A DNA stretch of 64,000 nucleotides from Chimonanthus salicifolius (GCA_013350335.1 CM023539.1:22871043-22935042), one strand, 5' to 3'; counted from the first letter of the stretch, positions 46,159 through 58,932 are shown. Translations and numbers: made by a program. The notes: generated from the letters alone by a model not told the origin.

Positions 46159-47995
46159 TCATACAACCCTCCAAGATAACATAAGATCATTGATTTCTAG
46201 CCCTCTAAAGTTGGGGTCCGCCAATAACCAAACAAACCATCTCCATTTTACTTTTTGAAAGAGATCATTATCAGAAGAACTAATACCTTCGAAAAGTCTA
46301 GCATTCCTTTCCTTCCACAAGGACCATAGAATCACGGCCGTTAGTAAATGCCAAGCACTTTTCAATCTAGGCATCACTCTCGAGAGGTACCAAGACACTA
46401 GAGATTGAACACAAGTATTTGCAAACACCCAAGGAATACCCAAAAAGCTAATGAATTTTGTCCACAATCCTATTGCAACTTCGCAATTAACAAACAAATG
46501 GTTAGCATTCTCTGAAAAGGATTCACAAAGGATACAATTTGGTTCACCCTCATCCCTAAGCAAGCCTCTTCTTCTCAGTTCTTCCTTCGTCAAAATCTTC
46601 TCCTTCATGACACACCAAACAAAGATTTGAACTCTTGGTAGTGCAACACTCTTCCAGGCTAAATTCAAAACCCTTTCACCATTGGAAAGTTGACTTTGAG
46701 CCAAATGAACAATTGCTCCCACTGAGTACATACCAGAAGAAGCACCAGACCAAATCATTTCGTCAGAATCAGTTGGCGAGAAAGCAAACTCCCCCAAAAA
46801 ATTCAGGAGGTCATCACGACTAACCATTTCAAAAGATCTTAATTCTCTTCTGAGATCCAAGTGCCAGGAAATCGACCCATGCTCGTATTTGACAACAGCC
46901 TGAACCAATGCATTAACATTCCTCGAAATTCTAAATAGCCTTGGGAAATTGTCTTTGAGAGGACTCTCACCAATCCACATGTCTTTCCAAAAAAGTGTTC
47001 TGTCGCCTTTTCCAACCAAGAATCTTATGTTTTGTCTAAACAAGCTCCCAACAAGGCCTGTACCAGATCCAATTTTCCACCAAGCTTTGATAATTGGGGA
47101 TCCGAAATTTTCAACTCTATCACCAAGGAACCACTTGCCACTATCCTCCACACCATATCCAGCTGACAAGACCTTGACCCAAAGCGCATCCTTCTCTCTA
47201 CCAAGCCTCCAAGCCCATTTACATAACAATGCTTGATTTTTCAGTTGCAAAGGGACAATAACCAGTCCTCCTTTCAATTTGGGTTTTACCACTTCTGGCC
47301 AAGCCACAAGGTGAACTTTCCTTTTAGACTCCTTATCTCCCCATAAGAATTTTATGAAAAGTTGTTCTAGTTTCCTCTCAATGCCCTTAGGAAGTTGGAA
47401 AAGGGGGAGATAGTAAGTTGGCAAGTTAAGGAGAACCGCCTTTTTGAGAGATACCCTGCCGCCCAAAGATAAGAATTTCTTGGCCCCAACCAGCCAATCT
47501 TCTTTCCACTCTTTCAATAACTGGAGTCCAAAAACATTTAAGTCTAGGATTCCCTCCAACCGGCAAACCATGGTAAGTGAAAAGAAGATTACCAAAGCCA
47601 CAACCAATACTTTCAGCAATCTCTTTAAGACAACCATCTTCAATACCAATCCCAATGAGAGAACTCTTCCCCAGATTAATCCTGAGACCAGATACCATTT
47701 CAAAACATCTGATAATAGTCTTGAACCCCAAGAGCTCTTGCCTAGTAGGATCGCAAAAGAACAGTGTATCATTTGCAAACTGTAAGTGAGTAACTGTTGG
47801 ACCATTGGGTTCCATCTTAAAGCCTTTTACAACTCTAAGCTCCTTAGTTTTTTCCACCAACATGTTCAAACTTTCTCCTACCAAAGTAAAGATGAAGGGA
47901 GACAAGGGATCTCCTTGTCTCAATCCTCTGTTCGCTTGAATTGGGGAAGTAGGGGAACCATTCACCAAGATATCTAAGATGTATCTTCTATGCAA
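46159..47995 (-). pseudogene. Reverse transcriptase and zf-RVT of the L1-type LINE
   Basis: Two overlapping frames (47995-47426 and 47805-46159) together give the RT palm to the C-terminus. The true frame changes near 47485, so the first 105 or so codons of the 548-codon ORF are out of frame. The AND for ADD substitution in the catalytic box would abolish polymerase activity. Confidence 0.85.
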
Positions 47996-48839
47996 GCTTT
48001 CATGAATTTTATTTTATGCACTAACAAATGTATATATCTTTTGCATATTTATAAGGTCGAATCCATATTTTGTTAATTTCAACCTCCCATAAATCTTACT
48101 TTCCTTTGAGTTATCAAGCGAATTCTTTAAAATATTCATCTAAATAATCTTCACCATTGGATTTAACACTTTTTGTTGTTGGATGGTTGAATTTTAAGAT
48201 CTCAAAATCAGGTGCTATGATAATCAAATGGGACCCAGACCTTGTTGATAGAGCATCCATTTGATTTACTTTATATATCTATGGCAGAAACTTTGTCAAA
48301 ATCATGGGCCATGTTATCTGATTATGGATCATCAAGGAATAAAGATGTGATACACATCATTGTACCCAAGAAGGGCTCTTAGCTTAATGCTAGTGACAGT
48401 TAGATGGGGAGGCTAATGATAAGTACAACATGGTTGTATGTTAAATGAGACATGGCAAAGTCTGGAATATATGTGGTTCTGATTTTAAATGATTTTTTAT
48501 CATTTTACAAGAAAGTGTCGTTAAAACATGTATTAGAAACTAAGTTTCTTTAAATATTTCTAACCATTTGATCTGGTTCAGATGATCAAATAAACATCGC
48601 TTATATTCTAGCTATAAATATGGCTTAAATGCCCAACAAAATGTTATTTTTGAATACTTTTTGTAATTTTCATGTCTTATAACAATAAATGGTGCATATT
48701 ATAAAATTATAGTCATTATAAGAAGTTTAATTCAAGAAATATAAATCATAAAATAATAAAAATAAAACATGAAATTATAAAGGAGAGGACAATGGAGTCA
48801 TGAAAGGTCCCTTTCATTTTCATTTTTGTGCATATGCAC

Positions 48840-49380
48840 TGCAAAAGGAGTTACATACATCTATGTCGTGTTAGCCCACAAGACTGGTGGTAGTTGGCCT
48901 TTGTTGTACTTCTTCTATACTTAATAATCTCTACCTTGACGAGAGCTTCTCTAACGTCCATGAAGATGCTGATCAACCCCTTTTCGTATACCCATCTTCT
49001 TTTAATGCCTTCGCTGAACATTAAGTCCAAGTTGTGCTTGAACTTGTCAATGACAACTGGCTTGTTTGTTAACATATATGAAACATTATCTTTGGTGTAG
49101 ATCTTCTTAAAAGAGATGAGACCTTTTAAATGACTTCTCAAATGTAGTGGTACCACATATCAAAATGTTTGTTCCTCCTGTGGTAAATTTGATTCTTTGC
49201 CTGGTGAATACACTTTATCACCGAGACACAAGGTTTGTATTGGTTTTGGTCCCACCAACCAAACTTTTCAACCAGATGGCTTCCTCAACCTTTTCTGTGG
49301 CTGCCATGTAGTAGATAGAGTGATCATTGATTGTAGCATTGACTCCTAACTAAGGGGACTACCTATAAGCGTGAAAATGT
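48840..49380 (-). pseudogene. Copia RNase H relic with polypurine-like site
   Basis: Minus strand, upstream to downstream: YMAATEKVEEAIWLKSLVGG near 49290, then NQIYHRRNKHFDMWYHYI near 49160. Next come KGLISFKKIYTKDNVSYMLT and VVIDKFKHNLDL near 49030, the usual end of copia RNase H. A purine-rich CAAGGTAGAGATTATT follows at about 48925-48940. The LTR is not recognisable. Confidence 0.75.
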
Positions 49381-49963
49381 AACCTAATCTTTTTTCCCCC
49401 TCCTTTAGATCACCAGCAAATTGTGCTTTTTATTATTATTTCAGTCAACCCTAGTTTTCCACACAGTTGATTCCACCAGTCTTATGGATAGGTGGGTGGT
49501 TACACAGATCTGTAGTAAAGATGATCTCTTGATCTCCATAAAATTCTCTCATTCACATTACAATCTCTATAATGATAACCCGATCTTCATTAAATCAGTA
49601 AAATGACAATTATCCTGTAATCTCTCGAATAAGATAATTCACCATATGGTTCTTCACAAGACTATTCTCATGTTGTAATCACTGTGGAAATGCGTGGAAT
49701 TCACACGTGGCATAGGACAACAGGGAATTCCATCAAAAGACTTTAGTTTTGCTAAATGCTCAGATGTTAATGTCGCCAAATGTTAGTTTCCATTGACAAA
49801 AAACCATTGATTTGTGTGGCATTTTGGCATGGTGCAACAGTGTTCAGTTATCTTCTGTAGACATATAAAGGGTTTGGTAGTGGGAATAGTGGTTGTAATG
49901 ATGATAAAGGGTTTATGTATGTTCTCTTTTAGGAAATTTGAATGTCACTGTAATTGTTGACAG

Positions 49964-50055
49964 AGTGACAGCGAATATATGGCTGGTCAGCTTTCAGCAT
50001 TTGGATATGGACTAACTGATAATCCTGAAGAGGCAGACCTGTGGCTGATTAATAC
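49964..50055 (+). CDS. CDKAL1: CDKAL1-type tRNA methylthiotransferase, exon 3
   Basis: 92 bp: acceptor GTTGACAG|AGTGAC, 30 codons ([30 protein letters not shown]) plus AC of a split Thr codon, donor |GTATGT. It continues the MTTase N-terminal domain directly after FGCSHNQ. The next exon should start by completing the Thr codon and give the second cluster Cys (family text NTCTV). I could not find that exon anywhere up to 64000. The radical-SAM core and TRAM domain are therefore outside the window or lost. Confidence 0.9.
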
Positions 50056-50961
50056 GTATGTTATTCTTTCTTCACTCTGTTTGCCTTTTTTTTGTATGGT
50101 GTAGTGAGTTACTCCTCACATGCATCCGATTCTTCGGACTGTCTTATGAGAAGTATTCGATTGCCTTATCAAGGGAACTTTTTCTTTTACTTATTTTTCT
50201 TTTTCAAAGTAGAGGTATCTTATCGTTGTTGCAGTTTTCATTAGTAATGGAAAACGTTAAAATGGTTTTGCATCTCGTCCTGTAGTAAATTGAACATGAA
50301 TTTAGGCTTTCTTGCCTCTTCATAATTAACACGGAATTTTGAGGTTGGATGTACAGTGAAGGAGGCAGGTAACGAGTTGATGTGATGGCTCAATTGGCGA
50401 TTAGGTAGGTGCTGGAATGAAAATAACTGTGGTGGTTTAGGAAACATGTCACAATCTTAAAGTATGTTTGTGTATGCTTCATGTGGGCCTATTTGTTTGG
50501 TTTCCTTCCAATAAATGTGTTGTATTGAGAGGACTTGTTCTTGATTTTCCTTGCCATCTTTTCAACCTTTCTTGATGTCCTTTTCTTACTTGCATAATCG
50601 TTTAGTATGGGGATGAGTGTAAGGGGGCCTACCTGAAACTTTTTGTGAGGAGGTTTTGTTGTATGGTTGAGAGTTAGAGTTGATTCCATTCTTTATTATT
50701 ATTATTATTATTTTAAAGATTCCTTTTCAGAAGGATATTGATATTTAGATGGGGATTTTGATAAAAGGTACACTCTATTTCAATGAAATTCCAATTTTAC
50801 CCTTATTAATTCTTTCCTTCTTTTCCGCCTCTCCCAAATTTCCTCTTTCCCACCGTACTCCTTTTCCTGCCCTTTCCCAACGTCTTACTTCTTCCTCAAT
50901 CACCCAACAACTCTTCAAAAGGATACTTATTAGAAAAAAAGATAAAGATGGCCGAACTGAG
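50056..50961 (+). other. Start of intron 3 (or flank of a truncated gene)
   Basis: No exon found. It contains an (ATT)n tract at about 50695-50712 and a pyrimidine-rich stretch at 50810-50910. That stretch is followed by ATGGCCGAACTGAG at 50949, which looks like a leader and start codon but runs into a stop after ten codons once the copia insertion is removed. Confidence 0.5.
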
Positions 50962-50966
50962 AACAT

Positions 50967-53900
50967 TGTAGAATAATAGGATAGAGAGAAGATACGAGAA
51001 TATTTAGAGGAATTCTCTATATTGTTTTGTATTGAAGGTGTATTAGTTACATGTACAAATAGAATAAAGGAGCTAATCTTGGTGTCTAAAATAGGAAAAT
51101 AATAAAATAATACTTATTTACAATTAATTATACAACCAATAAGATATCTTTCTAAAAGTGGACCATTTTGGTCAACTCTGTCTTGAAGTGGTCCCACAAC
51201 ACCTTATGTGCCCTGAAGTGGGTCCCAAAACACTCTCCCCCTCAAGCTGGTTCGAAGATATCGAGTAATTCCAGCTTGCTAACAACCGAATCGAGCTGTG
51301 TTATTTGAGCTGAATTTGTGAAAATGTCCGCAAGCTGATCTTTAAACTTCAAATGAGGAGTAAAAAGTCGGCCTTCAGAAATATGCTTATGAAGGAAGTG
51401 ACAATCAACTTTAATGTACTTAGTCCATTCATAAAAGACTGGGTTTGAGGCAATGTTGATGGCCGCCTAATTGTCACAGAACATGACGAGTGGATCGGCA
51501 TGAGCAAAGTCCAATTCAGTAAGGAATTGTCGAAACTACAACAATTCAGAAGCAGTATTAGCCATGGCACAATATTCGACCTCGGCACTGGAACGAGCAA
51601 TAGCTGGCTGCTTCTTGCTTCACCAGGCAACTAAATGTCAGCCCAAGAAAACACAATAGTCGGAAGTAGAATGATGATCATCTGGAAACCCGGCCCAATC
51701 AACATCAGAATAACCGCGAATCGGACAAGTAGGCTGGTGTGCATAGAACAAACCTCGGCCAAAATGAGCATTAAGATATCGAAGGATACGGAACACAACA
51801 TGGAGGTGAGTGTCTCATGGTTCATGCATGAACTGACTGACGACACCAACAACATAAGATAAGTCCGGTCTCATGATGGTGAGATAAATGAGCTTGTCGA
51901 CGGGTTTTTGATAAAAACTTGGTGTGTCAAGAAGATTCCCATCAGATGCAGATAACTTGGTATTCACATCTAGTGGAGTATCAGTGGGTTTGCAGCCAGA
52001 ATAGCCAGCTTCCTAGAGGAGATCTAGGGCACATTTCTGTTGAGATAGACGCATTGAGAAGACCGAGCAACTTCAATTCCAAGAAAGTACCGGAGGGGCT
52101 CCAAATCCTTAATATCAAATGTTTGTTGAAGATACTGTTTGAATGAAGAGATGACTGCATCATTGTTACCCGTGAGGAATATCATTAACATAGACCACCA
52201 AAATCATCACAATTAAGTGGAGGCGGTAAATGAAGACTGAGTGATCCGACTAAGAGCGAGTAAATCCATAAGGTAGCAAGGAACTGCTAAACTTCTCAAA
52301 CCAATCACGGGGAGACTGCTTAAGACCATAGAGAGCCTTCTTGAATTTGCAGACAGGGCTCCCTCTGCTTGACAAACTCCGGAAGAGGAAGCATGTCCTG
52401 AAGATCACCATGGAGAAAAACATTCTTCACATCTAACTGGTGCAAGGGTCAGGCATAAGTTGTGTCAAGAGAGAGCAAGATGCGCACAGAGGTAATCTTG
52501 GTAACAAGTGAAAAAGTCTCCTGGTAGTCGACCCTATATGTCTGCATGAAGCCTCTAGCCACTAGGCATGCCTTATATTGGGCAATGGATCCATCAAGAT
52601 TATGCTTCAAGGCAAAGACCCATTTGCATCCAACTGAAGTCTTGCCCGGAGGTAGAGAAACCATCTCCTATGTGTTGTTCTTGTCACCATCTCCTATGTG
52701 GTGTTCTTGTCAAGGGCAACTAATTCTTCATCTATGGCTGCTTACTAGGAGGGATTTTTCTAAGCCTTGTCGATCCTCTTTGGTATCTTAATGTTGTCCA
52801 ATGCTGTGAGAAAATTGTGATAGGAGGGTAAAACAACATGATATGATACAAACCGATTAATGAGATGACTAGTCCAATAATGCTTACCTTTGCGAAGTGC
52901 AATAGTAAGATCAGACGGGTCAGAGACTGGTGGATCTGAATCATTGACAGATGAGTGGGTGGAATCGGCCTTCGATGGCAGTCGAGATTGTTGACGTTGG
53001 TACATCAAAAAAGGCCTGTGGCTCGGGGAACTAAGATCTGCAGGAACAAGGGGAAGGAAAAGAGGTAGAGGGAGTTGAAAAATAGGGGTCCCGCTAAAAA
53101 AAGGTGACATCTATGGATATGTATGTTTTCCCAGTGAGAGGATCGAGACACTTATAGCCTTTATGAAAAGGTGCGTAACGTAGAAAGACACAACGCACAA
53201 CCTGGGGAGAGAGCTTATGGCCAGAGAAGTGAACAAAGCAGACACACCCAAAGACATGTAAGGGAATATAGGAATGGGTTTATGTAATGAAAGACGGTCT
53301 ATGGGGGACTAGTTTTGTAAAATGCGGGATGACATTCTGTTGATGAGATAACAAACAGTTAACATTGCTTTGGGCCAATAGGACGGTGAGACATGGATGG
53401 TAAAAAGAAGAGACCGAGCTACCTCAAGAAGGTGACGGTTCTTTCATTCAACTACATCATTTTATTGAGTTGTAGAATGACATGTGAATTGAGAATCTAT
53501 GCCATGTTTTTTTGCAAAAAAGAAAGGAGTGTGACAAATATTCCCTCCCCCCGTTATCACTTCGTAAAACCTGAATTTTACACCCAAATTGATTATGTAC
53601 CCAGTGGTAAAAATTCTGGAAGTGATAAAAACCCTCAAATTTTTGTGTTATAAAATATGATCAAGTCATGCAAGAGTAATCATCTATAAATGTGATAAAA
53701 TAATGAAAACCACTGCTGGATATAGTAGGAGATTGCAAAACATCAGAATGAATGAGTGAAAATAAAGTAGATGAATTTTTATTGATAGATGGGGAAAATG
53801 AGATCTAACATGTTCTCCATATTGGCAATGTTCACATTCAGAATGAGTAAAAGATAAACTAGGAACAAGTTGTTTTAAAACAAAATCTGCAGGATGTTCC

Positions 53901-56471
53901 AAATGACAATGCCACAGCCACACATCTGAATAAGAAAAGGTTGAACATGCTTCGGAGTTTCCATGACAAGAGTCAAGAAGGTAGAGGCCACTTGCTTCAT
54001 GACCACCACCCAACACCTGCTTCGTGGTCAGATCCTGAAAAACCAAGTGGGAAGGGAAAAAAGTGACTGAGCATATGTTTAGTCAAGGCACTAACAGATT
54101 ACAAATTGTAGGATAAATTTGGAACATATAAAACAGAGGGAATGTCCAAATCAGGAGAAACGGGAACTGACCCTTTCCCAATATCAGTGTATGAACCGGT
54201 AGCTAATTTAACCTTACCACATGAAACAAGAGAAAGGGAAGAGAAGATGGTGGACATATCAACCATATAGCCAGTCGCACCAGAGTTGACAATCCAGGAA
54301 TGGTGAGAGGCATGGTGTGCAAATGGTTCAATACCTGAAGTAGAGGAGACAACATTAGAAACCTCGGAGGATTGAAGGCGCTCCAGGCGTTGCAGTGTTA
54401 AGTTGATGTCTTAGCGAGTCACGGGGGCACTGTCACTAGCCACATCAGAGGAAGGAGCTGTAGGTGCAACGAAAAGATTGTCGTGCTTTGGTCGCCCATG
54501 AAGCTTGTAGCAAAAGTCAACGTAATGGTTATTCATCTTGCAATAGGTGTAGGACCAGTTCCCATTCTTTTGTGGGCCTTTGGTGTCCTTTCGAGTATCA
54601 GAAGATGGATCCTTGCCATGGAAGCAAGCCCCATGAGTGGGAGAAGGCATGAAAGAATGGGTGGTGACCATGGCAGAGTGTTTACTCGACATAGGAGTCA
54701 TAACAAGGCGACGCCTATCATCTCGAAGTAATGCAGAGTAGACCTCATCCTGAGAGGGGAGAGGTCGTTGTCCAAGAAGTTAGACCCGTGTAGGCTCAAA
54801 ATCCGAGTTAAGGCTAACTAAGAATGCAAAAATATATTGTTGTTCGACATACTGGTGAAACTTCAAAGTATCTGCAGGATCCTTAAAAGTAAGGGATTGA
54901 AACTAATCCAGCTTCAACCAACACCACTGCACTGTCGAATAGTACTGGATAAGGGACAACTCCCCCTGTTTGAGAGTAGCAGCGGTCGAAGATAACTCAT
55001 AAATAGGGGTGAAGTTATCCCATCAGAATACAGAGTCTTTACCGTGTCCTAGACATCTTTAGCGGTTGGAAGTGTATAGACTACACGCCGTACGTGATCT
55101 TCCATGGCGTGAAGAAGACAAGCTTGGACCAAAGAGTTATTCGCAGTCCAGGAGGAGAACGTAGAATCAGTCTTAGCTGGTTTGAGGGCAGTACCATCGA
55201 TATACGAAGAAAGTTGCCTTGCTGTTAAGAACATCGTGGCCGAATGAGACCACTCAAAGTAATTGGTCTCATTCATCAATATCGTAGAAGACGATGCCAT
55301 GCGGCTGATGCAGTATCCAAATCAAATAAAAATAAGTCCCAAGTAGAAGATTCCGCAGCAGATCCAAGAAGAAGAGGTTACATGGACTACACACGGCTGT
55401 CGGTGAAGGGGAAGCCCGGTAGCGACAAAGCTAAGATAGGGGCGAACCAAGAAAAGGTGAACCACAGTGAGACATGTCTGTTATGCTCAGATCTAGCAAA
55501 AAAAATGACCAAAAACTGGGTCACAGGCGGTGCTAGCTGCAGGAAGAAGAATGCTGCAATGTGGGTCCCACTGTGGATGGAAGATGGGGAGTCGAAGCCT
55601 CAAGATCTGAAGAGTCATGAGATCAAGCTAGAAGAGTCCACACAATGGACGGGCGGACGTCCCAAATAACAGTAGAGAAGATGGAGCACAACGGGTCCCA
55701 CGCAATCCAAAAGGGAAGGTGAACCACAATCGGAGGAAGGTGGGCCAGGGGTGACTTCGGTGGTGTCGACCCTAGTGGCAGCAGGCAAGATCCACACAGA
55801 TTGAAGCAGAAACCCAAAAGACTAGATGTTGGTCGTTGCAGGAAGAGGCATAGCAAAATGGGGTCCCACAATGGCCACCACCCAGATTTGGTAGCACCGA
55901 TGGAAGGACCCTTGAAAATGACAAGGGATGGTGGGGCTTTGTCGACAGACAACTTGTTGGAAAAGAGAGGGACGACCGAGATGAAAACTGGTACAAGGAG
56001 ACCAGCGGTAGATCTGCAGCTATTCGTGCAAATGACTTGAAAAAAATGTGGATAGGGAAGGAGAGGGTCCACAATAGAAGTCCTCAGATAGTGGAGTCAA
56101 CAGTGACATTGGATTCCGATGATGAACAGTGACACTGTTGAGGAAGAGTAGAATGGAAAAAAAATCTCCTTAGGACATCCACAAGATCGTTTGGCTCGAT
56201 ACCATGTAGAATAATAGGATAGAGAGAAGATACGAGAAATTGAGAGGAATTCTCTGTATTGTATTGTATTGAAGGTGTATTGGTTACATGTATAAATAGG
56301 ATAAAATGAGCTAATGTAGGTGTCTAAAATAGGAAATGAATAAAATAATACTTATCTACAATCAATTATAAAACCAATAAGAAATCTTTCTAAAAGTGGA
56401 TCATTTTGGTCAACTCTATCTTGAAGTGGGTCCCACAACACCTTACGTGTCCTGAAGTGGGTCCCAAAACA
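50967..56471 (-). mobile_element. Ty1/copia element, both LTRs and target duplication AACAT
   Basis: 5,505 bp. LTRs 50967-51232 (266 bp) and 56205-56471 (267 bp), ends TGTAGAATAAT and CCCAAAACA. AACAT flanks both sides (50962-50966 and 56472-56476). The primer site (minus) TGGTATCGAGCCAAACG sits at 56188-56204, and the polypurine tract (TTGAGGGGGAGAGT on minus) starts at 51233. The LTRs differ by roughly 7-8 percent (rough hand count), so the insertion is old, and the coding region is full of stops. It lies in the probable intron 3. Confidence 0.92.
51349..55300 (-). pseudogene. Gag-pol of the 51-56 kb copia, decayed
   Basis: Order on the minus strand follows. Gag: 55300 MASSSTILMNETNYFEWSHS and SYIDGTALKPA; a CxxC-H-C segment near 54540 (YTYCKMNNHYVDFCYKLHG); 54411 ends DSAPVTR. 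Protease: about 54280. GAG-pre-integrase: 54046-53684 (LWHCHLEHPADFVLKQL, CEHCQYGEH). Integrase traces: 53100-53680. RT: 52664-52449 (GCKWVFALKHNLDG, VARGFMQTYRVDYQETFS). RNase H: 51855-51349. Every domain has stops or shifts. The gag resembles that of the copia fragment at 60.2-61.2 kb. Confidence 0.88.
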
Positions 56472-56476
56472 AACAT

Positions 56477-57722
56477 GTCGTGCACTCTAGGCACCCCTCT
56501 CTCACCCAAACCCAAGAAATCAAAATCCTCCCACTCTCCGCAATTGCTGAAAAAAAGATCTTTTCTTTTCCTTTTCCTTTTCCTTTTTTTCTTTTCTTCT
56601 CTTTCCCTCCTTTGAAAATCTTCAATTCCATTCCAATATTCAATACAACAGTGCAATAATAAAGTAATGTGAAGACAGGAATTGAACCTCTCTCTTCCCC
56701 CTTCTCTCTTTCAACTTCTCCTTCAATGGCATCCAATTTTTGTTATTTATTTCAATCTGCTTCTGCTCTGTTCTTCTCAATCTCTGAGTGTTCGGAAGCC
56801 CAGAGAAGAGATAATAGAAATATGGGGTATTTCTCATGTAGAAGAGAGTCTGCAGTAGCCACTTGCAACTCCTTCAACTTCATCGTACAAGAATCCATTG
56901 AATTTCATCTTGATAATAAAGCAAGCGGAACAATCCATGTGAAACCATTAAAACTTGTTATGGTGAGATGCCCTTTAAGCTTGTAACTGGGGACCAATTT
57001 TGAACTACATTTATCATCAGCCGATTTACAGTGGAAAGTGGATTCAAAATTTGGAATTCCACCTTGACAACTTGAGTAAAATGTCAACTGCGATGAGAAA
57101 CAACAAACCATAAATGATCCATCACACCTGAAGCCAATATGTCAATTTCTTTCTCCTCCCTACTGCTATAAACTACCATAACTACATCACGTCAATGTCC
57201 CAAAGAACCCTGATGCTCAATTTATTGGATTGTTGCCTTGTTACATACCCTCAGCAGATCCGTTGTGCAACTAATAGTTTGAAAGGAAGGCCTAATAACT
57301 ATATAAATCTCAAGACTTATTGCCATTTTCCATTTTTAGAAATGAAAATTGTGGGCCTCCAATATTTAAATTTCTGGATCAGAAACCGAAACACAACCCT
57401 TCTAGATTAAAAGTTCCTTGAATATCACTTGGATTGGAACAATAATATTCACCTTTGAATCTGATGCAGGCCAGGGTCTCTTCCAATACAACACTTAGTC
57501 CAATGGTTAACATAACAAAACCCTTCTTCAAAGAACACCAAACAGCCACAAAGAAAGAATGATGGATGAAACAAGTAGTATGCCTGTATGGGTAACTTGA
57601 GTGGCAAACTCAATTACTGACGGAACTAAAAGAAACCCTGTTTCGATGAGGCCTTTCAAGGGAGCTTATGTTCCATTTACAAGGGCAGAAGACTCAGGAA
57701 ATCTCGCTTTTGGATCCCATTC
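56477..57722. other. Unassigned segment between two retrotransposons
   Basis: No recognised gene. A minus-strand reading 57091-56905 (LTFYSSCQGGIPNFESTFHC, KSADDKCSSKLVPSYKLKGH) is preceded by a pyrimidine tract and CAG and looks exon-like. A second minus-strand piece at 57725-57670 (SEWDPKARFPESSAL) ends at a GT. I cannot name a family, so I do not call a gene. CTTTTC repeats occur at 56560-56600. Confidence 0.4.
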
Positions 57723-58911
57723 TGATGCGGCGTATCCCACCCATGCGCATAGCAAGTTGTTGTTTTGTGTTTTCTATTTCCGTATTTTGTATTTCTTTTA
57801 GTAAGGGTAGTTTGGTAATTATTTTTTTTTTTAAGTAAGTTGTAACTCTATAAATCCTTGTAGCCTTCCTTGAGGCAGGACATATGATTGAATGAATAAA
57901 TTTTTTGAGATTTTGGCAACCCTCTTGTGCGATTGATCTTTGGAGTGAATCCGTTGGGCGAGAAGCCTTGGCATGAGGCCACCATCTTCTTCAGGTATTC
58001 TTCTTCTACTTCTCTCTCTCGTTTTCCTTTTTATCCTCCTTCCCTACTGCCTTGACAAACCTCAGCCCCATACTGTTGCCACAAATCCCTGTAACTCCCT
58101 ACCCTCTTTCCGCCAGTCCCTGTTTTTCCACCAGCCATCCCTTAACTCCAGATATCTTCCGCCTGCCCCTTTTGACCCCTGAAACCTTCTCTTCTGCTGC
58201 TGCAACAATCCAGAACCATACCCCGACCTTCTGTCCCTCCACAGTCTTCCCCTTGCTTCCGCCTCTGCCTTTTACCCAACTTACAACCTTCATCCGCCCC
58301 TTCTGACCCTACCTGACTTTCGGCAGGCCTTCCCCACGCTTCCTGGGTTTCACCCCTTCCTAAGACCCATCCTACCCCTTTATCTTCCCCAAATCTTCTC
58401 CCTACTGTCTGCTATCCACCCATACAGCCACCTGCTGTTAATGCCAACCCAAACAGTCCCACCTGCCTGTTTTAGCACCTCTTTATCCAGCCCCTTTGCT
58501 GCCATAACCCCTTTTTATAGACACTCACAGTGCTGCCCCATAAAACCAGTTCTTTTCTTAACCCTATTAACCCCTTATACTGCTGTCATATTCAGATTTT
58601 GTCACAACTTTGAGACCGAACGGCCAGACTTGGCCCTGTTTGATGGTTGACTTACTTATTTGTGGATTTAAGTAAACCCCTTTGTTTTGAAGGCCTTCTA
58701 CTAGGAGTTGTAGCTAGACCTGGATTGTGTTATAATTGCTTATATTCGAATTCCTAGAATTTCATGTTTGTTTGTGGTAGATTTTAGTACTCTAGTTTGC
58801 TATTGTTAATTTAGATTTTAATTTCAGCCACATAATTCATTCATATTGTTATTTTGCATAATTTAAATTGCATTGGGGCATTTAGGGTTCCCATTAGCCT
58901 GTCCTGCATCA
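57723..58911 (+). repeat. 5' LTR of a gypsy element
   Basis: 1,189 bp bounded by TGATGC (57723) and GCATCA (58911), a perfect 6-bp inverted end pair. It contains a transcription-end-like region (CTCTATAAATCCTTGTAG, then GAATGAATAAATTTTTTG at about 57885-57907) and a pyrimidine-rich part (57990-58520). No 3' partner was found in the window. Confidence 0.75.
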
Positions 58912-58915
58912 AATT

Positions 58916-58932
58916 TGGTATCAGTAGCAAGG
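58916..58932 (+). other. Primer-binding site of the gypsy element
   Basis: TGGTATCAGTAGCAAGG, four bases after the LTR end; the first nine bases fit initiator methionine tRNA. Confidence 0.7.

Larger units (their letters stand above)
45561..48003 (-). mobile_element. 5'-truncated L1-type LINE, minus strand
   Basis: The 3' end is a T run on plus (45561-45568), i.e. a short poly-A tail on the minus strand. From the 5' side, reverse transcriptase starts at about 48000 in mid-domain (DILVNGSPTSPIQANRGLRQ, GDPLSPFIF). The catalytic box reads FANDT where FADDT is expected. After a frameshift near 47485 the long frame continues (FLSLGGRVSLKKAVLLNLPT) through the zf-RVT region (VWCVMKEKILTKEELRRRG, CILCESFSENANHLFVNC) to 46159. 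An RNase H domain follows in 46100-45710 (FNVDGASKGKPGPASIGG, then IIEVDSANAFKWASG). This order is that of plant L1 elements. Endonuclease and ORF1 are missing. No clear target duplication. Confidence 0.9.
41282..49963 (+). other. Intron 2 of the host gene, GC-AG, 8.7 kb, filled with transposons
   Basis: Donor CAG|GCAAGC at 41281/41282; acceptor TTGTTGACAG at 49963. It contains a non-autonomous LTR element, an RTE-like LINE tail, an L1-like LINE and a copia relic. Between them 43042-44850 and 48005-48830 are AT-rich with no recognised feature. 43430-44640 has some resemblance to LTR sequence (TTTAAGATGGTCAGTCAGTC) but no ends were found. Confidence 0.8.

Noticed and set aside
46635..47977. 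Plus-strand ORFs (62-113 codons) opposite the LINE
   Set aside because: Antisense shadows of the L1-type RT.
50335..50375. Candidate exon 4 (GATGTACAGTGAAGGAGGCAG, resembling a CTVK start)
   Set aside because: No AG at the position needed to complete the split Thr codon, and the following codons do not match the family.
50949..50981. Gene start MAELRTCRAL after a pyrimidine-rich leader
   Set aside because: With the copia insertion removed the frame stops after ten codons, and no splice donor restores it convincingly.
55244..56072. Plus-strand ORF of 141 codons and minus-strand ORFs up to 149 codons
   Set aside because: They lie in the 5' leader and gag start of the minus-strand copia and have no domain content.
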